DNA of 64,000 bases from positions 1 to 64,000 of the forward strand of contig REEC01000118.1 in the NCBI GenBank assembly GCA_007695285.1, in the 5' to 3' direction. Origin of the DNA: Spirochaetaceae bacterium (GTDB lineage Bacteria; Spirochaetota; Spirochaetia; DSM-27196; PXBQ01). Under the pieces are notes generated by a model that ran no database searches, had not been told where the DNA came from, and saw only the letters and a program-made list of their open reading frames with translations. Position numbers and translations under genes: made by a program. Shown one piece after another: positions 44,903 through 54,614 of the stretch (its first letter is position 1; every line of letters begins with the position of its first letter).

Positions 44903-45886
44903 ATGCCCGACCTTTCCGTCACTTACATGGGTCTCCGCCTCGAGAACCCATTTATCGCATCGAGCTGCGGTTTGACCGGGACCGTCGACGGCGTTCAGAA
45001 ATGCGCCGAAGCTGGGGCCGGCGCGGTCGTGCTCAAATCCCTTTTTGAGGAACAGATCGCGCACGAGGTCTCACAAACTGAGGACTCAATCGACGTTGAT
45101 TTTCACCCGGAGGCGCTCGAGTACGTGTCGCAGATGGGGCGTCAACACGGTCCGCGCGAGTATCTGTCCCTAATCGAATCCGCCAAAAGCGCCGTCTCGA
45201 TACCGATTATCGCGAGCGTGAACTGCGTTACACCGAAGTGGTGGAGCACCTACGCACGCCAAATCGCACTGTCCGGTGCCGACGGAATAGAACTCAACAT
45301 CTCGGTCATGCCGCGCAGTTTCTCCGAACGCTCGGACTCGGTCGAGAAAGAGTTTCTGCGCGTCGTCGAAAAGGTCCGCGCAAAAACGGATCTACCAATC
45401 GCGGTCAAGATCGGACCGTACTTCACGTCTCTACCACGCGTTGCGGTCGAGTTGCGCAAGGCCGGAGTATCGGCGCTCGTCCTGTTCAATCGATTTTACC
45501 AGTTCGACATCGATATCGAAGCGCGATCGATCGTCGCGGGTTATCAGTTCAGCACGTCGAACGAGATCCACCATTCGCTCAGGTGGATCTCGATTCTTGC
45601 CGGCAACGTAGGCTGCGATCTCGCGGCGTCAACCGGCGTCCACACAGGAGAAGACGCGGTGAAGCAATTGCTCGCGGGTGCAAACGCGGTCGGGCTGTGC
45701 TCGACATTGTACAAAAACGGAATCGGCCGGATCGGGGCGATTCGCTCCGAGGTATCGGACTGGATGGATGCGCACGGATACGACTCGATCGACCGGTTTC
45801 GCGGCACGTTGAGCCAGTCTGCGAGCGACAAACCCGAACAGCACGAGCGGCTCCAGTACATCAAGGCGCTAACAGGGCTGTCGTAA
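44903..45886 (+). CDS. Dihydroorotate dehydrogenase-like FMN protein
   Basis: The 327-residue TIM-barrel protein has LSVTYMGLRLENPFIASSCGLTGTVDGVQKCAEAGAGAVVLKSLFEEQI, PIIASVNCV, VKIGPYFTSLP and SGAD/AGANAVGLCSTLYKNG, the FMN-binding pattern of the family. The usual NxSCPN active-site segment of true PyrD reads ELNISVMPRS, so orotate synthesis is doubtful. TATAAT at about 44846-44851 is a good -10 box. The biotin importer genes follow after 7 bp, probably as part of the same transcript. Confidence 0.82.
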   Translation: MPDLSVTYMGLRLENPFIASSCGLTGTVDGVQKCAEAGAGAVVLKSLFEEQIAHEVSQTEDSIDVDFHPEALEYVSQMGRQHGPREYLSLIESAKSAVSIPIIASVNCVTPKWWSTYARQIALSGADGIELNISVMPRSFSERSDSVEKEFLRVVEKVRAKTDLPIAVKIGPYFTSLPRVAVELRKAGVSALVLFNRFYQFDIDIEARSIVAGYQFSTSNEIHHSLRWISILAGNVGCDLAASTGVHTGEDAVKQLLAGANAVGLCSTLYKNGIGRIGAIRSEVSDWMDAHGYDSIDRFRGTLSQSASDKPEQHERLQYIKALTGLS

Positions 45887-45893
45887 CGGGCCT

Positions 45894-46448
45894 ATGATGC
45901 GGAGTATCGACGCACGGAAACCGGTCCTCGCGGCATTGTTTACCGGTTTTATAATAATTGGCGCGTACATCGTGGTGCCGTTGCCGTTCTCGCCGGTCCC
46001 GATCGTACTACAGAACTACTTCGTGGTCCTCGCGGGCTTGATCCTCGGGCCGGTGTACGGCGCGTTCTCGGTAGCAGTGTACCTGGTGCTCGGCATCATC
46101 GGCTTGCCGGTGTTCTCGGCCGGTCGAGGCGGCTTTGCACACTTCATCGGACCGACCGGCGGTTATCTCGTCGGTTTCCTCGTCGCCGCGCCGCTCGCGG
46201 CGCTGATAGCGTCACGTGACTCGGGGCCGATCCGGACGGCGATCGCGGCGACGACCGGTATGATCGCGGTCTACGTAGTCGGCGTGCCGTGGCTCGCATC
46301 GGTCGCCGACCTGCCGTTATCCGCTGCAATGGCCGCCGGAGCGCTCCCGTTCATACCCGGCGACGCGGCCAAAGTGGTCGCCGCGGTCGTCACGGTCAGA
46401 TGGGCCCGACCGGTTCTCGTCGCGTTCGAAAATGCCGGATCAACGTAG
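45894..46448 (+). CDS. bioY: Biotin ECF transporter substrate-binding protein BioY
   Basis: The 184-residue membrane protein has the BioY signature PLPFSPVPIVLQNYFVVLAGLILGPVYGAFSVAVYLVLGIIGLPVF and GRGGFAHFIGPTGGYLVGFL with the biotin-binding loop. It is the S component that binds biotin. Its last 17 bases overlap the ATPase gene. It follows the dihydroorotate dehydrogenase-like gene by 7 bp. Confidence 0.95.
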   Translation: MMRSIDARKPVLAALFTGFIIIGAYIVVPLPFSPVPIVLQNYFVVLAGLILGPVYGAFSVAVYLVLGIIGLPVFSAGRGGFAHFIGPTGGYLVGFLVAAPLAALIASRDSGPIRTAIAATTGMIAVYVVGVPWLASVADLPLSAAMAAGALPFIPGDAAKVVAAVVTVRWARPVLVAFENAGST

Positions 46449-47199
46449 TCACACCCTTTCGGTACAGAACATCGGATTTCGGTTCGCCTCCGGTTCGTGG
46501 GGCATCCGTGATATCACGGTCGAGTTCCCACCGGGTTCGATCGTCGTTCTCTCGGGCCCGAACGGCGCGGGCAAGACTCTGTTATGCCGGTTGATCGTCG
46601 CGCTTCTCACGCCGAGCGAGGGTTCGGTCGCACTCGACGGCGAGAGGATCGAGATCACCAAACCGGCGGCGGTGAGGCGTCTTCGATCGGTCGTCGGATA
46701 CGTCCAGCAGAACGCCGATGCGCAGTTTCTCGGCGAGACCGTCGCCTCGGACGTTGCGCTCGGGCCGCGCAACGCCGGCGCTACGTTGCACGAGATCGAC
46801 CGCCGCACGCGGGAGGCGCTCGACACGGTCGAGTTGGGCAGGTTTGCAGATCGCGATCCGTTCACACTATCCGGTGGCGAGCGTCGGCGTCTCGCAATCG
46901 CCGGCATGCTCGCGATCACCGGCGGCGTCCTGATTCTCGATGAACCGTTCTCAAATCTCGACTTCCGGGCGATCAAGAGCGTTCTCGACACCATCCTTCG
47001 GCTCAAGGAAAGCGGAACAACGGTCATCGTCGTCACGCACGAACTCGAAAAAATCGCCGCGCACGCCGACACGATGATCGTCTTGAACGACGGACGGCTC
47101 GTCGGCGCGGGCGCTCCGCTCGATCTCGCACCGCACTGGTCGGGCTGGGGGTTACGACCGGCCGATCGCCCGATTCCCGAAATGACATGGATTCGCTGA
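46432..47199 (+). CDS. bioM: ECF transporter ATPase (BioM-like)
   Basis: Walker A is SGPNGAGKT, the signature is LSGGERRR and Walker B is GGVLILDEPFSNLD, followed by VVTHELEKIA (H-loop). The Q-loop is GYVQQNADAQFLGETVASDVALGP, typical of ECF ATPases. It overlaps bioY by 17 bp and the EcfT gene by 13 bp. Only one ATPase is encoded, as in BioMNY systems, so it should act as a homodimer. Confidence 0.92.
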   Translation: MPDQRSHTLSVQNIGFRFASGSWGIRDITVEFPPGSIVVLSGPNGAGKTLLCRLIVALLTPSEGSVALDGERIEITKPAAVRRLRSVVGYVQQNADAQFLGETVASDVALGPRNAGATLHEIDRRTREALDTVELGRFADRDPFTLSGGERRRLAIAGMLAITGGVLILDEPFSNLDFRAIKSVLDTILRLKESGTTVIVVTHELEKIAAHADTMIVLNDGRLVGAGAPLDLAPHWSGWGLRPADRPIPEMTWIR

Positions 47200-47930
47200 G
47201 CGATCCCACGATCGACGCGGGTTTCGTGATCGATGCGCGTTTCGCGCTCGGCGCTTCGGTTGCACTCGGCGTCGGTATCGCGGTCGCCGAGTCTCCCGCG
47301 GCGCTACTCTACGTCTTTCCAGTCGCTTTGGCACTGAGGATGACGCGGATGAGTGTCCGCCGCACGCTCGTGGAGCTTCGCCTGCTCGGCTGGATCGCTG
47401 CGTTCGTGATCGCTTCGCGCTCGATAACCTGGACCGCCGACGGCCCCCGGTACGCGCTCGGCGGAACGTTCTCGGGTCTGTTCGTCGCTATCCGGCTATT
47501 CATGGCCGCGTGCGTCGCGATCGCCCTGACACGCGCCGTCGAGCGGTCCGAACTCATCGACGCGCTCGCGTGGTTGATCGGGCCGGCCGCCCGGAGGAGA
47601 AACGGGCTACTCGCGTGGTTCCCCCTCTCGGCCGCTCTCGGGCTTTCGTTCCTGCCGATTCTGAAGCGCGACACCGCCGCGATCCGCGACGCGTACGCGT
47701 TGCGCGCCGGACCGAATAAACGTCCTGTTAAGCGGATCTCCGATGTATCGAAAGCGCTTCTCCGCACCGAGCTCAAACGGTCGTTCGAGATCGCCGACGC
47801 GCTTGCGCTTCGCGGATACACGCCGGACCGCACGCCGCGTTTCCAGCGACCACCGAAGGGGGCCTCGATCATGCTCGGCGCGCTTGTGTTTGTGCTCACC
47901 GCGACGATCGTTCACTTTCTCGTGTCGTGA
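47187..47930 (+). CDS. bioN: ECF transporter transmembrane component (BioN/EcfT)
   Basis: The 247-residue protein has about five hydrophobic helices and the EcfT coupling motifs AIRDAYALRAGP and LALRGYTP, both with the A-R-G pattern that contacts the ATPases. It completes the BioY-BioM-BioN biotin importer. The gene ends four bases before ilvY on the opposite strand. Confidence 0.88.
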   Translation: MDSLSDPTIDAGFVIDARFALGASVALGVGIAVAESPAALLYVFPVALALRMTRMSVRRTLVELRLLGWIAAFVIASRSITWTADGPRYALGGTFSGLFVAIRLFMAACVAIALTRAVERSELIDALAWLIGPAARRRNGLLAWFPLSAALGLSFLPILKRDTAAIRDAYALRAGPNKRPVKRISDVSKALLRTELKRSFEIADALALRGYTPDRTPRFQRPPKGASIMLGALVFVLTATIVHFLVS

Positions 47931-47934
47931 GGCC

Positions 47935-48828
47935 TCAACGCCCGCGTGGATGCTTTGCTCCGACGACGCGCCAGAAAGCCGTGACCGTCGCCGACTGAAG
48001 CGCGCGCGTGCGAACCGCGATTCCGACATCGTACGCGTCGAGACCGGGATCGACGTCCAACACGCGCACTTCGGCGCGAATCGGGCTCTTCTCGATGACG
48101 AGTCCCGGGACGATCCCGATCCCACACCCGAGCGCGACCATAGCAAGGATCGCCTCGTTACCCGCGACGTGCGCGTACACGCGCGGTTTCACGCCGAGCC
48201 GACGGTACCACTTCTCAACGCGATCGCGCGCAACATCGCGCTCCTGGATAATCAGAGGCAGTTCGGCCCACGGGACCGGCGATCGCCCGGCGAGTTCGCT
48301 GACGCGACACTCGAGAGTCGGCGCGACAAACTGCAAAGGAGTCCTCATCATCACGTGTGTGGTGACGCCGGACGGTATCGTCTCAGGAAACGCCGCGACC
48401 GCGAGATCGACTTCATCGTCGAGAACCGCACTCAACGCCGAACCCGGGTCACCCGTTTTTAGCGTGATGGCCACTTCCGGGTACAACGCACGGAACTCCG
48501 GGATCACGTCGGGCAAGATCGCGTAGCACGCGGTAACCGACGCGTAGATCCGGATGTCCCCCGTGAGCCGACCGCCACCGCCGAGTTGATCGCGTACCGA
48601 CTGCCACTCGGCGACGGCGCGTGCGGCGTACCGCCGAAAGATCTCGGCCTCGGACGTCGGCCTGACCGACCGGTTGTCGCGGATGAAGAGCCGTGTCCCG
48701 AGTTCATCTTCCAACCGTTGAATCGTCCGGCTCACGGCGGACGGGCTTGCGTTGCAGACTCTGCTCGTCGATGCGAAACTACGCGTCTCGGTGAGCGCGA
48801 GAAAGACTTCGAGAGTGCGAACGTCCAT
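47935..48828 (-). CDS. ilvY: LysR-type activator IlvY
   Basis: The N-terminal helix-turn-helix (MDVRTLEVFLALTETRSFASTSRVCNASPSAVSRTIQRLEDELGTRLFIRD) is of LysR type and matches IlvY, as does the C-terminal co-inducer domain (VKPRVYAHVAGNEAILAMVALGCGIGIVPGLVI). It is divergent from ilvC, as in enteric bacteria where IlvY activates ilvC with acetohydroxy acids. CGGAGG precedes the ATG at 48828. Confidence 0.92.
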   Translation of the reverse strand: MDVRTLEVFLALTETRSFASTSRVCNASPSAVSRTIQRLEDELGTRLFIRDNRSVRPTSEAEIFRRYAARAVAEWQSVRDQLGGGGRLTGDIRIYASVTACYAILPDVIPEFRALYPEVAITLKTGDPGSALSAVLDDEVDLAVAAFPETIPSGVTTHVMMRTPLQFVAPTLECRVSELAGRSPVPWAELPLIIQERDVARDRVEKWYRRLGVKPRVYAHVAGNEAILAMVALGCGIGIVPGLVIEKSPIRAEVRVLDVDPGLDAYDVGIAVRTRALQSATVTAFWRVVGAKHPRGR

Positions 48829-48859
48829 GATACCTCCGGGACGGCAAATGAGCCTATGA

Positions 48860-48888
48860 TGCGCAATTCGCAACAGTATATCCCGAAT
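48860..48888. promoter_or_regulatory. Likely IlvY operator region
   Basis: TGCG-CAATT-CGCA (48860-48872) is a dyad between the divergent ilvY and ilvC genes, and a second half-site ACGCAA lies near 48899-48904. TTGCAA-type dyads are known IlvY sites. Assignment is by position and partial symmetry. Confidence 0.4.
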
Positions 48889-48890
48889 AA

Positions 48891-50426
<1,536 letters not shown>

Positions 50427-50534
50427 CCGACAGCAACGCGCGAAACCGACGCGGCCGGCTGCTCTCCGGACGCGTTCGGGACACGCTCGCGACGGACTTG
50501 ACAGCGGCTCGGCACGTCGTCCACACTGCCCGCG

Positions 50535-51710
50535 ATGAGCAACGAGCAGTACTACTTCCCGCTCGACCGATTCATGTCGGTCGAGCATTTTGAGCGGATC
50601 AAGCGGTTCGCAGCGGGCAAGCCGAGTCCGTGCCTGATCATCGATCTCGATGTCGTGCGCGCGCGCTTCACCGAGCTGCAAGCGCTTATGCCGAAAGCGT
50701 GTATCTACTACGCGGTCAAGGCGAATCCTCACGACGCGGTGCTCGCAGCGCTCGCCGAGCTCGGGTCTTTCTTCGACATCGCGTCGCGGTACGAGCTCGA
50801 CCAGTGCCTGCGGCTCGGTATCACGCCGGACCGCTTGAGTTTCGGCAATCCGATCAAAAAAAGGGTCGACATCGAGTACGCGTACGGGAAAGGCGTCCGG
50901 TTGTTCGTGACCGACTCCGACGAGGACCTCGACGCTCTCGCCGAGCGCGCCCCGGGCAGTCGGATCGTCTTTCGGTTGTTGACCGAAGGTACCGGGTCGG
51001 ACTGGCCGCTCTCACGGAAGTTTGGAGCGCACCCGGATACCGTGTACTCTCTCGTGCTGCGCGCGCGCGACCTCGGGCTCGATCCGTACGGCTTGACGTT
51101 CCACGTCGGGTCGCAACAGCGCGACATCGGGCAGTGGGACGACGCGATCTCGAAGTGTCGCTATCTCGTCGACTCGCTTCGCCCCGAAGGCGTGCGGATT
51201 CGGATGCTGAACCTCGGAGGGGGGCTTCCCGGAACGTACACCGACGCGACGCTCCCGACAAAGGTATACACGAGCGAGATTAAACGTTTTCTGTACGAGG
51301 ATTTTGGCGATGAGGAACTCGACATCTTCGTCGAGCCCGGCCGATACCTCGCCGCCGACTCGGGCGTGATCGTGAGCGAGGTTGTCCGTCTCTCGAAAAA
51401 ATCCCGCAACAACCAGTATCGGTGGATGTACCTCGACGTCGGCAAGTTCTCGGGTCTGATCGAGACTCTCGACGAGGCGATCAAGTTTCCGATTTACTTT
51501 GAGAAGAAAGGCGAGTCGGAGCCGGTCATCATCGCGGGACCGACGTGCGATAGCATGGACATCCTGTACGAAAAGACACGATACTCGGTACCGTCTACCG
51601 TGACGACCGGTGACATCGCGTATATTCTCGGCGCCGGCGCGTACACCCAGAGTTACAGCTCGGTCAATTTCAACGGGTTTCCGCCGCTCGAGGCGTTCAT
51701 TCTGGAGTAG
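50535..51710 (+). CDS. Group IV PLP decarboxylase (ornithine/diaminopimelate decarboxylase family)
   Basis: The alanine-racemase-fold barrel carries the PLP lysine in IYYAVKANPH. LNLGGGLPGTY and EPGRYLAADSG bind the cofactor phosphate. The partner-active-site motif GPTCDSMDILYE and C-terminal GAYTQSYSSVNFNGF resemble eukaryotic-type ornithine decarboxylases more than LysA. A putrescine-forming role is therefore likely, lysine being an alternative substrate. 391 residues. Two small genes follow closely. Confidence 0.88.
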   Translation: MSNEQYYFPLDRFMSVEHFERIKRFAAGKPSPCLIIDLDVVRARFTELQALMPKACIYYAVKANPHDAVLAALAELGSFFDIASRYELDQCLRLGITPDRLSFGNPIKKRVDIEYAYGKGVRLFVTDSDEDLDALAERAPGSRIVFRLLTEGTGSDWPLSRKFGAHPDTVYSLVLRARDLGLDPYGLTFHVGSQQRDIGQWDDAISKCRYLVDSLRPEGVRIRMLNLGGGLPGTYTDATLPTKVYTSEIKRFLYEDFGDEELDIFVEPGRYLAADSGVIVSEVVRLSKKSRNNQYRWMYLDVGKFSGLIETLDEAIKFPIYFEKKGESEPVIIAGPTCDSMDILYEKTRYSVPSTVTTGDIAYILGAGAYTQSYSSVNFNGFPPLEAFILE

Positions 51711-51719
51711 GAGGTCTCG

Positions 51720-52028
51720 ATGATCATTCGGATAATAACGGTTTCCGTCAAAGCAGAGTTCATCGCGGAGTTCGAGAAAGAGACGACTCTGAACCACCGC
51801 GGCTCGATCGAAGAACCCGGTGTCCTGCGTTTCGACGTTCTAAAGGACACCGAAGTTCCCGGTCGATACGTCTTGTACGAAGTCTACATCGACGAGCAGG
51901 CGACCCGGCTCCACAAAGAGACGCAGCATTACGCGCGATGGAAGGCCGCGGTCGAGCCGATGATGGCCGGCCCACGCGAGAGCGCCGCGTTCTCGGTCGT
52001 CGCTCCGACCGATCCCTCCGCGTGGTAA
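51720..52028 (+). CDS. Antibiotic biosynthesis monooxygenase-fold protein (LsrG-like)
   Basis: The 102-residue protein has the ABM dimeric alpha/beta fold: VSVKAEFIAEFEKETTLNHRGSIEEPGVLRFDVLKDTEVPGRYVLYEVYIDEQATRLHKETQHYARWKAAVEPMM. The NHRGS...EPGVLRFDV pattern and HxxxxHY residues match the LsrG-like subgroup, which handles phospho-AI-2 in other bacteria; no lsr genes are here. Starts ten bases after the decarboxylase stop, so cotranscribed. Confidence 0.85.
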   Translation: MIIRIITVSVKAEFIAEFEKETTLNHRGSIEEPGVLRFDVLKDTEVPGRYVLYEVYIDEQATRLHKETQHYARWKAAVEPMMAGPRESAAFSVVAPTDPSAW

Positions 52029-52097
52029 CGACCCACGCCGATGAGCGGGCCGCGGCCCCTGATTGACAGCGACGGCCGGCATCAGTACCGTGTGCGC

Positions 52098-52652
52098 ATG
52101 AGAATTCGGTATAATGCCCCGGTTACGCTCACGTTCACTCTCATCTCGACCGGGGTGCTTTTATTGCACGCATTGACCGGCGGTACGCTAATTTACCGCT
52201 TTTTCTCGATTGGACCGTCGCTCGATACCTCGCGCCCGGTAGAGTATGTTAGGCTATTCACGCATGTGCTCGGACACGCCGACTGGAATCATCTCTTGAG
52301 CAACTTTGCCTTCATTCTATTGCTCGGGCCGATTCTCGAGGAGAAACACGGATCGAGCGGCCTTTTCGTGATGGTTTTGATCACCGCGCTCGTCACGGGG
52401 GTCTTGAACGTTCTGTTGCTTCCGACCGGGTTGCTGGGAGCTAGTGGAATCGTGTTTATGATGATCCTGCTTGGATCGTTCACGAACTTCGGCAAAGGCG
52501 ACATCCCGCTCACGTTTATTCTCGTCGTGGCGCTATACCTCACGCGTGAGTTCATCACGGCGTTCCAGGCCGACAGTATTTCGCAGTTTGCGCACATCGT
52601 CGGCGGTTTCTGCGGTGGTTTGTTCGGGTTCCTGCGCCCACGGAAGACGTGA
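52098..52652 (+). CDS. Rhomboid-family intramembrane serine protease
   Basis: The 184-residue protein has six membrane helices. The catalytic serine is in LLGASGIVFMM (GxSG) and the catalytic histidine in QFAHIVGGFCGGLFGF; HADWNHLLSNF in helix 2 has the conserved H-x3-N-type residues. The first frame Met is at 52041, but ATG 52098 begins the first helix region and is preferred. PrfA follows 15 bases downstream. Confidence 0.88.
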   Translation: MRIRYNAPVTLTFTLISTGVLLLHALTGGTLIYRFFSIGPSLDTSRPVEYVRLFTHVLGHADWNHLLSNFAFILLLGPILEEKHGSSGLFVMVLITALVTGVLNVLLLPTGLLGASGIVFMMILLGSFTNFGKGDIPLTFILVVALYLTREFITAFQADSISQFAHIVGGFCGGLFGFLRPRKT

Positions 52653-52667
52653 GGAATCGGAGAGAAG

Positions 52668-53750
52668 ATGGCACACGGCGGAATGGAAGAAAAAATCCGG
52701 AGAATGCTCGCCCGGTATCACCAGGTTGAGACCGAGATCGCGGACCCAAACATCGCGAAAGACGCAAAACGATACCGAGAAATTATGCGCGAACACTCGC
52801 AACTCGCGGAGGTATCGCACACTCACGGGGAACTCGAAAAAGCGGAGCAGGAACTCGCCGAGACCCGGGAGTTGCTCGAGACCGAGAAGGATCACGCGGT
52901 TCGAGATATGGCTCGCGAGGAGCTTCACTCTCTGGAGCAGAAAGTCGAGGACCTCACGTCGGCGCTGCGAGTTCTTCTGATCCCAAAAGACCCGATGGAC
53001 GAGAAGAACGCGATTATGGAGATCCGCGCAGGTACCGGCGGCGACGAAGCGGGGCTGTTCGCCGCGGACCTCTTCCGGATGTACTCGCGATACGCCGAGA
53101 AAAAACGCTGGAAGGTCGAGATCATGTCGTCGAGCGCGAGCGAGATCGGAGGATTCAAGGAGATCGTTTTTTCGATCGCTGGAGCCGGAGTCTACGGCGA
53201 GTTGAAGTTCGAGAGCGGCGTGCACCGCGTGCAAAGAGTCCCTGAAACCGAGTCGAGCGGCAGGATCCACACGTCGGCCGTGACGGTCGCGGTCCTGCCG
53301 GAGGTTGAGGAAACCGATATACACGTCTCGCCCGAGGAACTGCGCGTCGACGTTTACCGCTCGTCCGGGCCCGGTGGCCAGAGCGTCAACACGACCGACT
53401 CGGCCGTGAGGTTGACGCACCTCCCGACCGGACTCGTCGTGATCTGTCAGGACGAAAAGTCCCAACACAAGAACAAGGCGAAGGCGTTGCGCGTTCTGAT
53501 GGCGAGGCTGTACGAGATCGAAGAAGAAAAAAAACAGTCGGAGCGCGCGACGGAACGTCGAAGTCAGATCGGAAGCGGCGATCGGAGCGAGAGGATCAGG
53601 ACGTACAACTTTCCGCAGAGTCGCATCACCGACCATCGCATAAACCTTACGCTTTACAAACTCGAAGCCGTCCTTCAAGGTGAACTCGACGAAATCATCA
53701 ACGGACTCAAAGTGACCGAGCGCGAAGCGGCACTGAGCGGTATCGAGTAA
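52668..53750 (+). CDS. prfA: Peptide chain release factor 1
   Basis: The 360-residue protein is a class I release factor with GGQ at 236-238 ([24 protein letters not shown]), the peptidyl-hydrolysis motif methylated by PrmC. The anticodon-like region around residues 180-200 is of RF1 type. It is followed by prmC after nine bases, the common bacterial arrangement. Confidence 0.97.
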   Translation: MAHGGMEEKIRRMLARYHQVETEIADPNIAKDAKRYREIMREHSQLAEVSHTHGELEKAEQELAETRELLETEKDHAVRDMAREELHSLEQKVEDLTSALRVLLIPKDPMDEKNAIMEIRAGTGGDEAGLFAADLFRMYSRYAEKKRWKVEIMSSSASEIGGFKEIVFSIAGAGVYGELKFESGVHRVQRVPETESSGRIHTSAVTVAVLPEVEETDIHVSPEELRVDVYRSSGPGGQSVNTTDSAVRLTHLPTGLVVICQDEKSQHKNKAKALRVLMARLYEIEEEKKQSERATERRSQIGSGDRSERIRTYNFPQSRITDHRINLTLYKLEAVLQGELDEIINGLKVTEREAALSGIE

Positions 53751-53759
53751 CCGGCGGGA

Positions 53760-54614
53760 ATGACTGTTCATCAGGCGGCGGTCGCGGGTGCGGAGCGGCT
53801 GCGTGACGGCGGCATCGAGACGGCGTGGCTCGACGCGATTGTCCTGCTGTGTCACGTTCTCGACTGCACCAAAGAACGGCTGTTCACCGAGTACGAGGCT
53901 GAACTCGATAACGACACGATCGTGGCGTTCGAGTCCACCTTGACGAAAAGAATCGCCGGATTGCCGGTGTCGTACATTCGCCGGTCCAAGGAGTTTTTTT
54001 CGCTCGAGCACTACGTCGATGAACGAGTGCTCGTTCCTCGGCCGGACTCGGAGCTTCTCGTAGAGACGGCGCTACGTCTGGCGCGGTCCGATCCGTCGGT
54101 GCGCCGCGTCCACGACTGTTGCACCGGAAGCGGCTGCATCGCGATCGCGCTTGCGTACGAACGTTCGGATCTCGAACTGTCGGCGTCGGATGTCTCGCAG
54201 GACGCGATCGACGTCGCCCGATTAAATGCTCGAAATGTGCTCGGGCACGAGATCCCGATGTGGCGGGCGGATCTACTCGCGGGGTTGACCGCGCCCGTCG
54301 ACATGATCACGGCAAATCCCCCGTACCTCACGACCGCCGAATACGAACGGCTCACCGCGCAGCGGTGGCCCGAGCCGCAGATCGCGCTTGACGGTGGCCC
54401 CGACGGACTCGATACGATCCGTACATTGGCAAACGCGGCTCTGGATTGTTTGCGCGGGAATCGATATCTTTTATGTGAGGCGGCCGACGCTCAGGCCGAC
54501 TCGGTGCGCGAGATCTTCAAGGAGGTTGGTTTCGCGCGCGTGGAGACCGTATGCGACATAGCCGGACACCGGCGCGTGAGTATTGGGTATGGTGCAGAAT
54601 CTACGCGAATTTGA
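53760..54614 (+). CDS. prmC: Release factor glutamine methyltransferase
   Basis: The 284-residue protein has the SAM motif HDCCTGSGCIAIALA and the catalytic NPPY (186-189; MITANPPYLTTAEY), plus an N-terminal helical domain that contacts the release factor. It methylates the GGQ glutamine of PrfA and PrfB. Its 3' end overlaps the relA start by 26 bases. Confidence 0.95.
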   Translation: MTVHQAAVAGAERLRDGGIETAWLDAIVLLCHVLDCTKERLFTEYEAELDNDTIVAFESTLTKRIAGLPVSYIRRSKEFFSLEHYVDERVLVPRPDSELLVETALRLARSDPSVRRVHDCCTGSGCIAIALAYERSDLELSASDVSQDAIDVARLNARNVLGHEIPMWRADLLAGLTAPVDMITANPPYLTTAEYERLTAQRWPEPQIALDGGPDGLDTIRTLANAALDCLRGNRYLLCEAADAQADSVREIFKEVGFARVETVCDIAGHRRVSIGYGAESTRI

